DNA of 64,000 nt, from the NCBI GenBank assembly GCA_013397435.1, contig VZRG01000034.1:1228315-1292314 (forward strand), in the 5' to 3' direction. The translations under genes were made by a program, and so were the position numbers. The notes beneath the pieces were generated by a model, which saw only the letters and a program-made list of their open reading frames with translations, did no database searches and had not been told where the DNA came from. Below, piece by piece: positions 24,901-39,113 of the stretch (within the stretch, counting starts at the first letter, position 1; every line of letters begins with the position of its first letter). Source of the stretch: Erythrocercus mccallii (lineage: Eukaryota > Chordata > Aves > Passeriformes > Dicruridae).

Positions 24901-27900
24901 ACTATTAGGACCATGGGAACTTGGATAAACCCACCTGGTGTACAAATTTTGTTACCAGAATAACTGCACTAAGGTTGAGAGCACTGTGTGTGATTATAGG
25001 AGTCAACTGAGAAACATAAATTGAGAGCTCAGCCCAGCAGTCATTCTCTTCCTTGGAGATTGATGGCACACAAATGCACAATTGCAAATAACATAATTTG
25101 TAGGCCAGTGGTGCTGTTGTGATTAAAAAAAAAAAATCTTTATCAGAAGCTTTCTAGGTTTGCTTCAGTTTGATCTTGTAGCTGCAGCTCTTCATCCCAT
25201 GCAAAGATGTCTTCTTTAAGTTAATGAAATGAGCATTTTGTCCTGTATATGAAGGTGCTAGAACAAGGTGTAGAAACTGGACCAGCAAAAACTTGGTTTT
25301 GTGGGACCTACCTATTCTAATGGATTTACCAAAAGGACTGAAAATATTCTGCTTTTCAGTGTTGTCCGTAGTTGGCTCTGCAATAAAACTGCATATTCAG
25401 GGACTTGTAGTATGTGCACTTATAATTTCAGAAAATTCAAAAGATGTAATAGAAAGCATGGTTAAGAACAAGCAGCACTCATTATTATGGAGTGTGGTTG
25501 TGTAGCAAAACAAATAACAGAAACCAAACGAAGTTTTTCTCAATCAGAAATTTAGCTGGAGAGAAATGTATGGCTCATAAATTAGCAGGATAGTAGGTAG
25601 ATCTGGCAGGCTGAATATAGTAAATAATTTAGCTGAGTTTATTGACAGTCTTTGAAAGTGGACTACAAAGCCTGCATTGTTAGCGGTATTAATAAAAACA
25701 AATTTTGCAAGATTTGTCATTGGGGTTATTTTAATACTGACTGAAACCAAATCTTGAATGTCCAGAGTTAATACTTTCCAGCGTTTTTCTCCAGCAGCTG
25801 CTAGTTTCTACTGCTTTACTGGAAAGGGGAAGGATGATAAAATGAAATTCATAACCTTGTAGTGTCTGCTCAGCCTGCAACAGGCAGCATTTGGGGTTTG
25901 TGGCTGCTGACCTGGCAGACTTACAGCATTTTTATGACGTCAAGTGCACACATCATGGGTCTGTCTGTAAAAGCTAACTATGAGCTTCAGCCTCCCCTCT
26001 ATGCTTCCCCCACCCCCCACCCCCCATTTGTTTTCCCGTGGGAGACCAAGGACTGTTCCCAGTAAAAATAGGAGAGAGAGAACTGAGCTGCTCACTGCAC
26101 TTGCAAACTTGTGTGTGGCAGCATGACCTGAGTTACTGGGCCCAGAGCTTGTTTTTGTAGACATGCTTACTGTATAGTGCTTTATTTGCTTGGTATGGTA
26201 AATGGTAACTTGCTGGTTTAACAAGTAAAAAAGGGATGCAGCTAGCAACTGTGCTTAAATAAATAGCAAGTTCTTCATTAGCTTGAATATCACCAGCAGC
26301 ATATAAGGTATGGATTCCTTCAGTTTATTTCTATGAATCTTTGAGTTCTTTTGCTAAGAAAATGAGATTGAAATAATTACATCTACAAGGTTTTATATAT
26401 CTTGACAAAATGTCTGTTTCACACTCAGTTGTATTTAAAACCTGTGGGTGCATTTCAGGCCATAAAATAAGTTTACAAAATAACAGCTGCTTGCATTCAC
26501 AGTTGTACTTAATGATTTATTTATTTCTAGGAATTGCATTTGAAATTCCCAGACATCTAAAGCTTTTTCACCATCAAACTGACCACTGATCTTAAAAAGT
26601 CATCTACATCAGCACCAGCTCAATCACTGACAAGGACTGGAGGAAATGAAACATCTGGGATCTATTAAGATTTTTATTTATGCTTTTAAATATTGAAGTG
26701 TGCATGGCTGCTTGGCTTTTATACTTTGAGCATGAATCCATAAAGAAAGCTCTCACAACAGGAACAGTTGCAAGGAGAAGTGATTTGGGCTGGAAGGCTG
26801 GGACCGCACCATGTAATTGCAGAGGAGTTGCAAGGAAGGCGATGACTGTGGTGAACGTGGGTTTGTCTATTTATTGTAGTGACAGAAAGACTTTAACAAG
26901 TTCTTCCCAAAGATAAAGACTCTTCAAATTTTTGAGGCTTCTTGCAGAAAATGCTTCACCCTTGCATTTATCTCCCTTCTATATGCTATGCATTTGGGGT
27001 GCAACCTTGTTGCATCTTCAGTGGTAGTGGCATGAAGTTTTGTTGCTGTTAAATACACGCTTGCCCACACCCTCATCAAAGGACAGTGTGTTTGGTTATT
27101 AGCTTGTCTTTGCACTCGGAAGGAGGCTATTAGGCCAGGGGCTCAGGCTGTTTCCATAAACTCTGCTAGATCTGTTCCATTCTCCTGTGCTCCTCTGGAA
27201 TCCTGGGGAGCAGGATAGGGAGTTGCAGGTTCTGAGATGCTCTGTCACCATTGTACCTAGCAGATTGTAAATACATAGTTAAAGACTGACCTATGTACAG
27301 CAGGCAGTGCAGCTACTGGGCTTTTTCAGAGGTCAGTTAAGGAAAGGCCTGAGTGGGAATGCAGTCAGATTTCTCACAGGACAACCCTGCGCCTCGAAGG
27401 CAGCATCTCCGCCTGATGGACGCAACTGTTGTGTTGGAGCCGAAACGTCTGGGCTTGCAGACTCCTGATGCTTTCTAAATGCCGCTTTCTACCCTGCTCC
27501 TCCTTCAGCCAATACATTTGATTCCTAAGCTACAGAATTGCATGGGCTGCTCTGGTTACTGAGGCTCTGGCAGAGGGCAGGCTGCCGTATGGCAGCACAT
27601 ACTCAGCACCAGCAGCCACAGCTGCAGGGAGGGCTGCAGTTAGCCACCAGTAACTACCTGCATCCTATTCTCACTGGCACCAGTCACTAGAAGGGGCAGA
27701 TCTTGTAATCTGGGTTAATGAACCTGGAGCATCACAAGCATTCTGGAGGAAGATTGTCAGTCCTATGTAGTGGCTGATGGAAAGAGAAGTGCTGTACCAG
27801 GTGGTGATCCCTCAACTGAGGCCAAACCTCTTCCATCCTGCAGAAACCGGCCTGTAAAATATATTTGGGATTTTGTCTGTGGCTTGCTGTTTCACTGCTG

Positions 27901-30095
27901 TTGCTCTGAAAATAGCATCTGGAAAAATTAACTGGAAACCATGTCACTTTGGAGAAGAGGAAGGAAGAAAGGATGCATTCTTTCAAAAAAAACAGGTGCA
28001 TTCAAGGTATGCTTCCCTTAGTGAGTTTTACCAGCATTTTCCATTCTTTACTTTTGGAATCAGGGAAATGGGAGAATGATACAGTAAATAGTGTTAACTT
28101 TGGAAGGGATAGGATTTTAGAAGTGACTTTCCAGCACATATACTAGTCTGAGTGACCATGAACAGGCAAATGTTTAAATACCATTTTTATAGACCTTACT
28201 AACCCAAAGGGAACAGTAAAAGCAAAAGGATTTCCTGGGGTAGCATACAATGTCTTTAAAAGCACATTTTGAAATTTCTTGTGACCTGACATGAAAGTTC
28301 AAGATTGGATAATTACCTGTAGCAAAGATGACGTAGTTTAGTTGTATTACCTTGATGATCTACATTTAAAACTTGCTTAGGATGTATCTCAAAAACTATC
28401 CTGAAGTAGTAACTCATGGAAAGCTAGTCTATTATTTATCAACAAATGTTAACTAGGTTGCACAGATTTGAATACCCTTCAGGATTTCCCTTTGGGTCTT
28501 GTCGCAAGTACACATAAAAATGTTGGATACATCAACAGAAAAACTTAAAGAAAAATGAAATTTGTTGACATTTTACCCAGAACCTACATTGCTGATACAG
28601 GGAACTGCAATGAATACAGATGATTCCACTAAAGATTATAATTCAAAATATCAGTGCTGTGGGTTTTTCCTTTTAAGTGACATTGTAAGAGAGACTTATT
28701 GTTTTACAAATTTAAATTGGCATTTCTCATTCATTTAGAGAGATGCACTATGTTGTAATACCTAGCAACTTAAACTTACGCTATGAATGAAAAAGCACAT
28801 TTACAAAATCTTGGAGCTAGATCATAGTGTGGCAGCTCTGTGAAAGATTGCCTGCTCAATGATTAGTTGCAGCACTCTTACTAAATGTGTTTCAATTCAG
28901 TTTTTGTCGCTGAGAAATCAAGAAATAGGTGGCTTATTAAAGGTGACCACATCCTTTTATGCAAATTTAATGCACTTGGCAGGTTTATCATGATAAATAG
29001 TCAGGATGAGATGGTTCATGATGTATCTCTAATCTCTTCTGTGAAGATGTTCATGTCTTGCAGGAAGTAACCCCTTGTGAGTTCAGATCTTAAGAAGTAT
29101 GTGACAGATGCTGATTTGCAGAGTCTCATAGACTTGCTTTGAAGTAACTCCAAATGGTGCCTTCAGTTATTGTTCAGTTTTTGCAAGTCGTCTTGCTTCA
29201 CCTCTCCTTTGGTGCCCTCCTCTCTCCTCCGTCATGTTGTGTCCCCAAGTTGTTGCACATACTGAGAGGAACATGTACCAAACCTGGTAGAGTACATTAC
29301 AACTCTCTCCCTAGTCCTGTCACATTTTTGCCTGTAAAGTTATTTTTCCATTAGACATCTTGTATGTTTTAAGTGAAGTGATTCACACCAGAAAAACAAT
29401 GAAACAGAACGAATCTCTTAGAAAATCCTATGTATCATTCATGCAGTGTTTACTTTTTGAGTAACTCTTCTGTGTAAGGAGCCAACATCAGTGCCAGTGT
29501 CATATTATCTATGGTATGTTGTGTTAATTATAATCAATTACCAATATTAATTAGTCCAGCTTCTCTTTAGATTAGTAACAAGAAATGGTTAAATTTTAAT
29601 GCTGCTGCAGGGGATCTGAAGGAACTCACATAATCAAAAAAGCACTGCAAAGCTTTTTAGGTAAACCTTATTCTATTGGAATACAGCTAATGAAATAGAT
29701 ATAAAAGCATCAAAAACACTTAAAAATACATCTGAACAATGGTATATTTTCAGAGCTTAATATTTTCACTTTTCATTACTTGGCCTTGGTTGATCTGAGT
29801 TTGGATGGGCTTCTCTTCTAAAATCAAGTACCAAATTTCCAGTAAAGTTTTATACCTATCATAGTCCCTTTCTAAGTTCCCATTTTAGAATCACTCTTCT
29901 CAGTTATTTCTGTTACTATCATCACTATACATAACCTTGAATGTAGTAATTGCTAATGTTTAGTTTGGTATACATACATTTTTAATGCTTAGATTTTTTT
30001 TGGCATTACTTCTTTCTCAAATGGAATTCCCATAACTTTACAACTATCTCTTTTAAACAGGAAATGTAAGGCACAGAAAAGTTTAAATAGGAAGA

Positions 30096-30480
30096 GAAAG
30101 GCCGAGGAAAGCCTGAGAGAGTTGAGGTTGTTCAGCCTGAGAAGAGTAGGTTCCAGGGTGACCTTATGTCAGCCTTTCAGGATCCAAAGTGGGCCTGCAA
30201 GAGAGCTGGAGAGGGACTTTTTACAAGGGTATGTAGTGATAAGAAAGAGGGGAATGGCTTTAAGCTGAGAGAGGGCAGATTTAGATTAGGTATGAGAAAG
30301 AAATTGTTCCTGTGAGGGTAGTGATGTGCTGGAACAGAAAGACTGTGGATGCCCCATCCCTGGCAGTGTCCAAGGCTGTGCTGGATGGGGCTGTGAGCAA
30401 TCTGGCCAAGTGAAAGTTGCTCCTGCCCATGACAGGGGATTGGAATGTTCCAACCCGACCTTTTTTATGATTCTATGAAA
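30096..30480 (+). mobile_element. CR1 LINE, 5'-truncated 3' end
   Basis: A typical avian CR1 3' segment, sense strand. It contains 'gttgttcagcctgagaagag', 'gagggactttttacaagggt', 'atgtagtgataagaaagagg', 'ggaatggctttaagctgaga', 'gtggatgccccatccctggc' and the terminal tail 'atgattctatgaaa'. A short internal deletion removes the usual 'ggttgcccagagaagc' before 'tgtggatgcccc'. It lacks any intact reverse-transcriptase frame. As usual for CR1, it is 5'-truncated and has no obvious target-site duplication. It lies in the same orientation as LDB2. Confidence 0.92.
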
Positions 30481-31092
30481 TATCTCTATTTGTTATGCTT
30501 TTTTTCAATCATGGCCTACTAATTTCTACTAAAATTGTAAAAAAACCCAATCTTGTGTTACTGATTCATGTAATAGTTTCATAATTATTGTGCTACTCCT
30601 CAATCTAGTTCATGCTGAGTACTGAAGCATGGCTTCTGTTTAAAAAAAAACCCCTAAGACCTAAATATTTTTGTTTTCATCACACTGTTACTGTCTAAAC
30701 TTTCCTTAAAGATTTTTGAGTATTACTTACTTCTTATCTTACTTTTTGAGTTTTTGCTTATACATGTAGGACCATGGCTAGCCTGTTGTGAAATCTAGGT
30801 GCTTTTAAAAGGGAAAGGAACAAAGAGCTGTGTATTTTTGAGACATGTTTTGAGGAAAATTTGGGGTACTCATTAACTTCCATGAGTAGTCTGGTTTAAA
30901 ATTTCTTGGCTTGTACTTTTAGCCATCAATCTATGCCATTAACTAACCCCATTTTGGATTGTTGACATTTTTTAATGAAGTGTCAGTAATAAAATGTTGA
31001 AGGCACACTAGTACATCTTCATCAACATATGTTTCAGATTCTTGTTATTATGTTTTGAAAACGTAGTTTCATAGCACAGTGTAACTGTATTT

Positions 31093-31111
31093 TAGTAGTA
31101 GTAGTAGTAGT
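31093..31111 (+). repeat. (TAG)n trinucleotide repeat
   Basis: About six TAG units, followed by an imperfect TAA/CAA continuation to about 31122. Confidence 0.8.
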
Positions 31112-31269
31112 AATAACAATAATCCCTGAAAAATGGTACCACAGACTTGATCAGCTGTCTATAGTCTAGGAAGAGGTACTGATGAATTGTACAATTTTCT
31201 GTCAGTAGTTCGGCTCATGTGCCAGGGAGGCTGAAGGCAGTACCTGTAACTTGCTGTGCTCCACCACAG

Positions 31270-31325
31270 ACCATATTAGAGTTGAATGGACCTTGGAGCC
31301 ACTGGAGCCAATCTGGCCATGAAGA
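31270..31325 (-). repeat. Possible degraded CR1 piece (reverse)
   Basis: 'tagagttgaatggaccttgg' with a following gccaatctggcc-like segment resembles the reverse complement of CR1 termini (agggttggaagggacctyrgagatcatctagtcc). The match is weak and uncertain. Confidence 0.25.
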
Positions 31326-34300
31326 TTAATTTGTCCACTTCTCACCTATTTTATGATTCAGCTGTTAAAAATACATTTGGCCTGTCTGCATCCCTCTTGG
31401 TTGCTGCTGTTTTGGTATGAGCCATGCTGGTTGTCTTTCATTTGTTAAGCAGTACCTTTTCTTTCCCAACTTGCTTTCAGACCCAGACCTCAGTGCCACG
31501 GTCTGGTATAACTCCTCTTCTCTGGCCTTGGAAAGATTGTTAATAACAGGGTGCTATGGTTTTACTAGTGAAGTTCAGTAATTAATATTGTACTTCTCTG
31601 GATCATTTCTTATCCATTCTGGAGCAGCATCCAACAAACTAATATATTCACAATTCTGAATTTTCCAACTTTGATGTTAATTTTTTTGTACATTTTTTTG
31701 TTTTGAATAATAGGTAAACAAGAAACCTCATTCAGTATTATTCTGATAATTGTCTTATTCATCATATACCTGTGTTGCAAAATGAATTTGCAATACAGTG
31801 GTCTCAGTGAAGAATGTCCTGAACAGTATATTCATTACACATGTTATAAATCATAACCCAAATCTTTTATCTAGGGCATCTTTTGACTGCTTATGAGTGG
31901 ATTGCTATCTGGTGATCTGGTGATCTTCAAAGGAGAAAAGCTGCTTAAGTGGAGAAAAAAAAAACAGGAAAGGGGAGGGGGGAAAGATAATGCCATCGAG
32001 ACTAACTGCTTCACCAATAGGTAATATTTGTGCCCCCACAACTGATACTACTTAGCAATCAATAATATGCCCTGATAAAAAAGAACCGGAAAATGCAAAA
32101 TATTTACTCAACAGTCTGTTTGCTTTTATAGTAGCAACCAATCTAGGCTTTTATTTGAAAACTGTGAACAAAGATGGAACACCAAAATAGCTGCGCAGTT
32201 TCCTTTTTCTTTTTTCCTTTTTTTGTCTCTTTGAAAGCCATTTACACGACTGTCAGTTTAGTAAATGAGCACATTTTTAAACTTTAGGCATCACACATGA
32301 TAGGTGTATAAACTAGCCAGAGTAATTTCACTTACTGGAATGCCAGGAAAGCTCTGAAAACTAAAGTAGATGCTAAAGCTAACTGATTGTCCTAGCTATG
32401 TGGGCACAAACATGAAGATATGGTGCCATCTCTTCTGTGTTACTTGGCCAGACTGCCTGGAAAGAGAGATCAGGAAAAGACAGATTGGCATAAGCCCTCT
32501 TGCTCAGTTCCTGGGAGCACCATGGAAAAACAAATTCAAACTCAATAGTACTGGGGGCCGGCTAGCAGAGTAAGGAAACTATTGGCAAACCAACAGCTTT
32601 AGAATAGGGATTAAAACAGCCTGGAGGCTCTTTTTTTTGTGAGTCAGTTAGAGGAAAGATAGTTGATAGATGCTAGATGATTTAGACTAGTCATCTTTGA
32701 TGCTCTCTTTTTAATACTAAGGATTGCTTTAAATTAGTCTCATTTCTTTTTCTTCATAGAAGAATATTCCTCTGGACTTATCAGAAGTGTTAAGAAAGGT
32801 CACCTAGTGATGATCAATACAGTAACTTGTTTTGTCATCAATGAAATATACCATGAGTGTGCACAACTGGCCTGTAACCATCACATTTATGCAAAGGCCA
32901 AAACTGATAAATAGCTTGAAATATGTTACTTGACAATTTTCTGTGAGATCTAATACAGAGAAAAGAAGGTGAAGGACAGGCTCTACAAATATATCTGGTA
33001 TCTTCTAGATGTAAGTAGCTGTAAAAGGAGTTGATACTGCAGGATCCTCTTCTGCCCCCCAGTATGTAAGAAAAGAATGTGTGCATGAAAGAAAGCAAAA
33101 CATTGTAAACTTCTAGCATTATTTGCAGCCAAAAAGGGGCAGTTCTGCTTACCAAAGTAATACAGATTTTGTGTTCTCAACAGGAGAATATTGTTAAAAG
33201 GAGCAAATGAATAAATTCTCTATAAAAGGTATGGTTCAGGTCCTGTGAATTCCTCATAGCTGAGTCTAATATCACTTAGGAAAATGTAGGGCACTTGAAA
33301 ATACACAAGTAAAACCCCTAGAAAATTCTGTTGTTGCTTTTTTCATCTACAGTTCCCATTTGACTTTAAGATTCATATTTGAAATTTTAGTTAAAAATAA
33401 TTCTGTCAGCTTCATATATAAAAAAGACACTAGAATCCCTTGCCAGTAGTGCTATAAACATTTTTTAAAAGGTCTTCTATACCTTGCACCATTTATTGTC
33501 TATTCTTCAAATTTGCGTAGTGTTTTCTATCTGGTAGTGAAAATATATGATTTTTTTTTTCCTGTTTGTGGTGGAATTTTTTGAGGGATTTTCTAGGGCT
33601 GGTTTACTGGTTGGCAGGACTACTGATAAGGGTTTCATAGAAGGTAATCAGGAAGAAAACTCCTTGTTGGAAGCCTTTATTTGCTGGCTATGCTAGCGTA
33701 TCTTCCATTTAAAATTTGTAGGTGTCTGCATATACAAAAATGAAAACTGATGGATTTTACAGTTTCATTGTCATATTTTAAACACTACCTCTGTTGTGCA
33801 GTATCTGGATTACAAATAAACCAGTTCCTTGTCTTCTACTTCTGTCCTGATATGCAGGCTTGGAGACCTCAACACAGATCCATTGAACTTCTTTAGTTCT
33901 GACTATAGCTCCCAAGTTTGTCTGCTAATTGAAAAAAAGTAAAAAAAGTCTTAAAATGATCATCCTCACCCGCACGCAAACACACCAAAAAAAAAAGGCA
34001 AAAAAAGGGTGGATGCCTGGCTTGAACTGCCAGACATTATCTGTTTAAATTCTCAAAGAGAGTGAGTGAAATCTGCATAGAAACTCAGAAAGAGCATCTA
34101 TAGACTGAACACTTTCTCACATGTCAGTGCTCTCACAGGCTGGCATGTCAGAAAAGGCTTTGCAGTTTTGTTTTTTAGGGTGTCACAAGCTAGCACAAGC
34201 ATGCAAGCCTTCTTCATTGCATGAAATTTTAAGAAATAAGTTGGATGACTAGATGAATAGAAGGAGTGAAACTCTAAATTGCTGGCAGTGAAAGTTTAAC

Positions 34301-35483
34301 ATATGTATTACATGCTTCTTCCTTCAGCCCATCTAGCTGCTCTTGTGCCCCTGATCAGAGCTCATTGAAGGGCTGGCATATCACTCTCTTACAGTGAAAC
34401 AATTTCTGAAGAATGTCCTAATCTGCCTGCCCTAGGATCTTGTATTAATGCTTGTTGCATTGTATGTGAGTACTTCCCAAGTGTCAGAACAATGGTATCT
34501 CTCTCTTCCTTCCCCACCAGGGATGGAAACAGTTAGTTTGTTCTTTCCTCATAAGGGAACTCAGATGGGGTCAGGGAGGCAGGATGGTTAACAATATGGT
34601 TTTGTAACTTAGCTGGATGGGTGGATTTCATCTCCATTGTTGCTTTCTTCCTGCTTTGTGGTGGTTGCATGCTCACTTGCCAGCTTCCCTTCCCGGTCAT
34701 TGGCACAACTCAAAAGAGGAAAGTAAGGCTTTAAGTGGCTGGGTGCAGAATTGAGGCTGGGAAGAGGTGAGGTGTTGTATGAAACAGACTGATAAGGAAG
34801 AGGCTTGATGACATGATCAGATAGAGGAGCTTTAAAAGGCTAAGGTTGGACCTGCTGAGAAAGATTTATTGCAGTAGAAAGAGGTCATGTATTTTTCTCT
34901 TGTGAAGCCCCATTGGAATGGACTAGAGTACAGACAACTATGTGACAGGCCTAAGAGCAAAGGAAGATGAGTTAGTTTTCTCTCACAAACCAGTGGAGAG
35001 GAAGCCATACACTGAATTGTATGGGTAAATATGCAAGGTGGAAGTTGTACAGCTGAGGGCAGGCCTCAGCTTTGCTACTAAACAGCATGTGTTTAGTACC
35101 TTCTTTTCCCAAAGGCAGGGACTTTACAGGATCCTTCTAGTAGACTATTCATGTAGCAGAAAGTGACTGAAAATATTTGTGAGGGAAAGAAAAAATTAAA
35201 AATCCATTGCTGACAATAGTTATTAATTTATCTCGAAAACATTTTAGCAGTGTCCATGTACCCTTTGCATGACAGCTGTGAGAGATTTCATCCTTTAATC
35301 TTCTGAGATAGTTTGGATGGAAAAAGGGAAGTGGAAGAGGAAAGACAGAGTGGTGCTGAGAAGCTCAGAGCCAGGGGACTGTGGAGTACAGGACCGTTCT
35401 GCCTCATTAAGGCAGGAGACAACACTGGCTCAAACATGTCAGACCTGCTGGCTGCATGGTCAGATCAAAGAAATGCTGTATCC

Positions 35484-35521
35484 TCACACACTAGGTTTTG
35501 CTAGGCTTTCCTAGTGTGTGA
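35484..35521. repeat. Inverted repeat, 12-bp perfect stem, 14-nt loop
   Basis: The arms tcacacactagg (35484-35495) and cctagtgtgtga (35510-35521) are exact reverse complements around the loop 35496-35509. The loop itself contains ctagg-like sequence. No flanking transposon features are seen. Confidence 0.85.
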
Positions 35522-35970
35522 AATGGAGAGGGTTTGCATTTTTTCTTTAAGAAGATAATACGTCTCTGCACTATATGTCCACTCCAACCCTCCATACAAA
35601 CAGCAGGAGTGACACAACTAAGTGTAATAATGCAGCATTAGGCATGATATTTCCACTGTGCTCAGTAATTCTGACAGGATTCTTAATGCAGGGAGTATTT
35701 GCAGTATGAATTGCTGCCAGAACTACAGGCACATTGTTGCTAGAACAGCAAACAGCAGAGAGCTAAAAATACCAGCGGTCAAAATTTACTATTGGAGTAA
35801 ATCTGAGAACTGCATTAGTTTTGAGAGACTTCTTCATGCATGACCAATTGCCACATATGTTGCTTGATATCTGGCCATAGAAGCTCTTTTGCTTTCTCAG
35901 TTTTTGTAGTACAGGATTTGTCCATATCTATTTTATATCTTTTTGAAACAAAGTGCCTGGCATTTGAGAA

Positions 35971-36045
35971 TTCTTTTTCTTTTTCCTCTTTTCCTGTTTC
36001 TTTTCCTTTTTTGTTTTCTTTTTCTTTTTTCTTCCTCTGTTTTTC
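35971..36045 (+). repeat. Polypyrimidine (T/C) tract
   Basis: About 75 bases almost entirely T and C, with only single G interruptions. This is low-complexity sequence of a kind that can form triplex DNA or act as a splicing-like pyrimidine tract. No exon follows it. Confidence 0.85.
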
Positions 36046-37753
36046 AACCCTTCCTTGGTTTCCCTCACCTTGGATTCAGAAAAGCTGAAGTCTTTAGAAA
36101 CTGTCAATGCACAGGATGTTCCAGTGCTAGCTGGTGATTGATAGGTCCTGTACTGAACCTTGTTGTCTTTCTTCATCCCCTTCCCTTAGTGTGTTTCATT
36201 TCCTTTTCCCTTCAACATCATAGTGGTTTCCAAACTGAATGTCTTAGGCTCTTCTGCGGCTTTAAAAATACTTCAAATTTAGATATTTGGGGAGTTCTGG
36301 AGAGAAAGAATGGTTGAGAGCTTTTGTCTTCCTCTTATTTTCTGATAGAGTTTGAATTTCCTTGAATTCAACTTTCACAAGGAACAGCTTTGCCAGGCTG
36401 TCTTGAAGTTAGACCCTGGGAACTTGAACAACTGTTCACCTGTACTATGAATGCAACAGTCAGAATATCTCCTATAATCTTTATTTTGGGATTCAGATTG
36501 CAAAAAATGTTCATTTGATTAAAAAAAAAATACAGAAAATAACAGGTGTCCGCCTCTTATTTGGCTTCTGCTGTCAGAGAATAAGAAACCTTTCTTTTTT
36601 AAGTGATGTCATCTCTTGCTTTTGCTGAGGTTTTTGCAACCTAAACCTGTCTGTATTCTCCCATTTTCCTTTTGAATTTGTATTTGGTTCACATATTTGT
36701 TCTTTCATAAAGTGGTACACAGTATCAGAAGCAATTCTTCCCACATCGCTCCCTGTGCTAGTGTCCCCTCCATGACCATAACAGTCTGACTGACTGGCAG
36801 ATAGTTGTTTGTATTTGTTTAATGCTATTGCAGCTTTCTAAAGAGTTTCCACACACCCAAACTTTGGTTATGTCTTCCGCATTGTGGGTGTATTATCCTG
36901 TCTGTATTTTCTGTTGAATTCTGCTCTGTTCAAACTTGGAACTCCCTGGTGCCAATGAGACTTCACTTGGAATGGAAAGTTTAGAGCCAGCCCATCTTCC
37001 ACCTCCATAATTTTAAGTGATAGCATGAAAGGAATGGAAAGCTGATTTATATGGCCCAAAACCAATTTATCTTTGTATAGAAATGTCTGTATGCTGTGAT
37101 AGCAGAGAATTCTTACGGGAGTGTGAAGTAACCTGTGCAGTATTTGGGGCAAAACTGCTGATGGTGGGAAAAAGAAGTGTTTCCTGACTTCTGTTTTCAT
37201 GTGGTTGAAAACAATGTTGGCCATTACTTGTTGACTGAGATGCTGCCTTGATCCTTTTAGCCTCAGAGACCAAGAATAAAAGTACCAAAGGCTTAACATG
37301 ACTCAGTTACAGACAGTTATTTGCTACACTGAATAACACAATCTAGACATTTTCACCCTATCTGCATGTCAGCTTTGGCTTAATAGTTCAGGAGGATGAG
37401 CCAGAAAATAGCTCTCCTGCCTTAGTAATTTCAGCAAACATTTATTTATGTTCATATAAACTGCATGCAGACTGAAGTTCATTCAAATAATAAATATAAT
37501 TCCCTCACACATGCCACATGTTTTCTACAATCTATTAGTATTTATTAGTGTGTGTATTTAAAATAACACTACATAGAAATGCTTAGAAGTCCATAGAAGT
37601 CCAGGCTTTCTTTTTCTTGTGCGTGAGTTAGCTTAACCCTTCTCCCCGTGGTGGATTATTCCTACACTCCAATCCCACAGGAGGTTTTCCTCTCCTCAGA
37701 GCAGTTTTAATCCCATAACTATTAGGGTAAACCCATAAATATCATGATAAACT

Positions 37754-37813
37754 AGCCTGATCACTAATCAGCACTCAACTGATTCCAGGTGAGTGCTGAT
37801 TAGTGATCAGGCT
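37754..37813. repeat. Perfect 24-bp inverted repeat (hairpin), 12-nt loop
   Basis: The left arm 37754-37777 (starting agcctgatcact) and the right arm 37790-37813 (ending gtgatcaggct) are exact reverse complements over 24 bp, separated by the loop actgattccagg. Inside the loop, ct/ag can pair after one mismatch. Each arm also has an internal ctgat...atcag mini-palindrome. A second small hairpin, caggtg-gaataa-cacctg, follows directly at about 37819-37836. Possible origins are a template-switch inversion, a tiny palindromic transposon, or a small-RNA hairpin. The sequence alone does not decide. Confidence 0.95.
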
Positions 37814-39113
37814 GGATCAGGTGGAATAACACCTGTTCATTTGGACGTGGGGAATATGCAGTGAAACCATTCCTGTGACAATAAACAATGGGTTTTTAGT
37901 TTTGAAATTAGTCTTCTAAAACATATAAAGAACTGAGGAAAATTCTGGGTATATAATTCCATTAAACATGCTCATCTTAGTCTGTGTTGATGAGAGTTGA
38001 TAAATGCTGATGCTACACTGGCCAGATTAATTAGGGAATACACATCTGACCAATACAAACAAGAAAGGCACCTGCCATACAGGAGCATTTTAAATTCAGC
38101 TTCCTCCTTTAGGACTGGATGACAGATTATGAAGGAGGAAGACATAGCATCACCTATGTAATCCTGCTATGATCGTTCATTAAACAATCTGGAGTGATAA
38201 AGAAAAAGCAGGAGGAAACTTTTATAGAAATTTTATCCGTCTTAGGCATCCCTACTTAAACTTTCAGCCTGTTGATCATTTTTGAAGATCTGTTACATTA
38301 CATGCCTCTCTGCCTTTACCTTTCTTCTCTAGGCCACCTCTGGATCATGTTAATTGGTTTTGTTTGTGTTCTGTTGTGTTTATATTTGAGTTTTTGTTTG
38401 GTTGATTTTTTGTTTATTTTTTTTCTTGAATCTGGCTACTTTAATATGAAGTGTCTAATTCAGACTTAGTTGTAAGTTTCAGCAGTCAGATTTAAATATC
38501 TTGGCCATAATGTTCATACTGCACTGAAATATTGAATCTGTTCTCGCTAACAAGGCAGTTTTTCACACATTAAAGGAATATGTCGAATGTTGGATCTGTT
38601 ATACTCTTTAAGTGTTGGATCTCTCCCCTACTGAAGGCAGCAGTCCTCATCACAGATTGCAATTCAACAGTAAAATATTGAAATTCTATTGAATTACATG
38701 GATTCTCCCCATGCTTCAGTTCTTAAAAAAACCCAAAAAACAAAGCTCAATTAACCCCTAGAGCCTGAGGCAAAATTTCATTGACACTATTAAAAGAAAA
38801 TGTGCCTTAAAGTACTATATTAATTTTTAGCTTTATATGTCCTCTACAAATATAAGGGGAGAGAAACAACCCATAGTAATTGTATATAACATGTAATGCC
38901 TGTTCCTTCCCAGTATCTTTTCAGGTTTAGTGTATGGCACCATCTGTGTCTCTGCTCAGAGCTTGTGTAAAACCAATATGCCTATTAGTTTTCTGTAAAC
39001 TCTGTTTATACAGTTTCCTGGACCTGTCCAGGAGACCTTTAATTTACTGATAAATACCTTAGCTCTTTTATAGGTAAATGATAGACTTCTGTGCTTCAGT
39101 AAAACAGAGATAA

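Noticed and set aside
36868..37299. 143-codon minus-strand frame
   Set aside because: Unremarkable length for the window size, no known domain and no exon signals.
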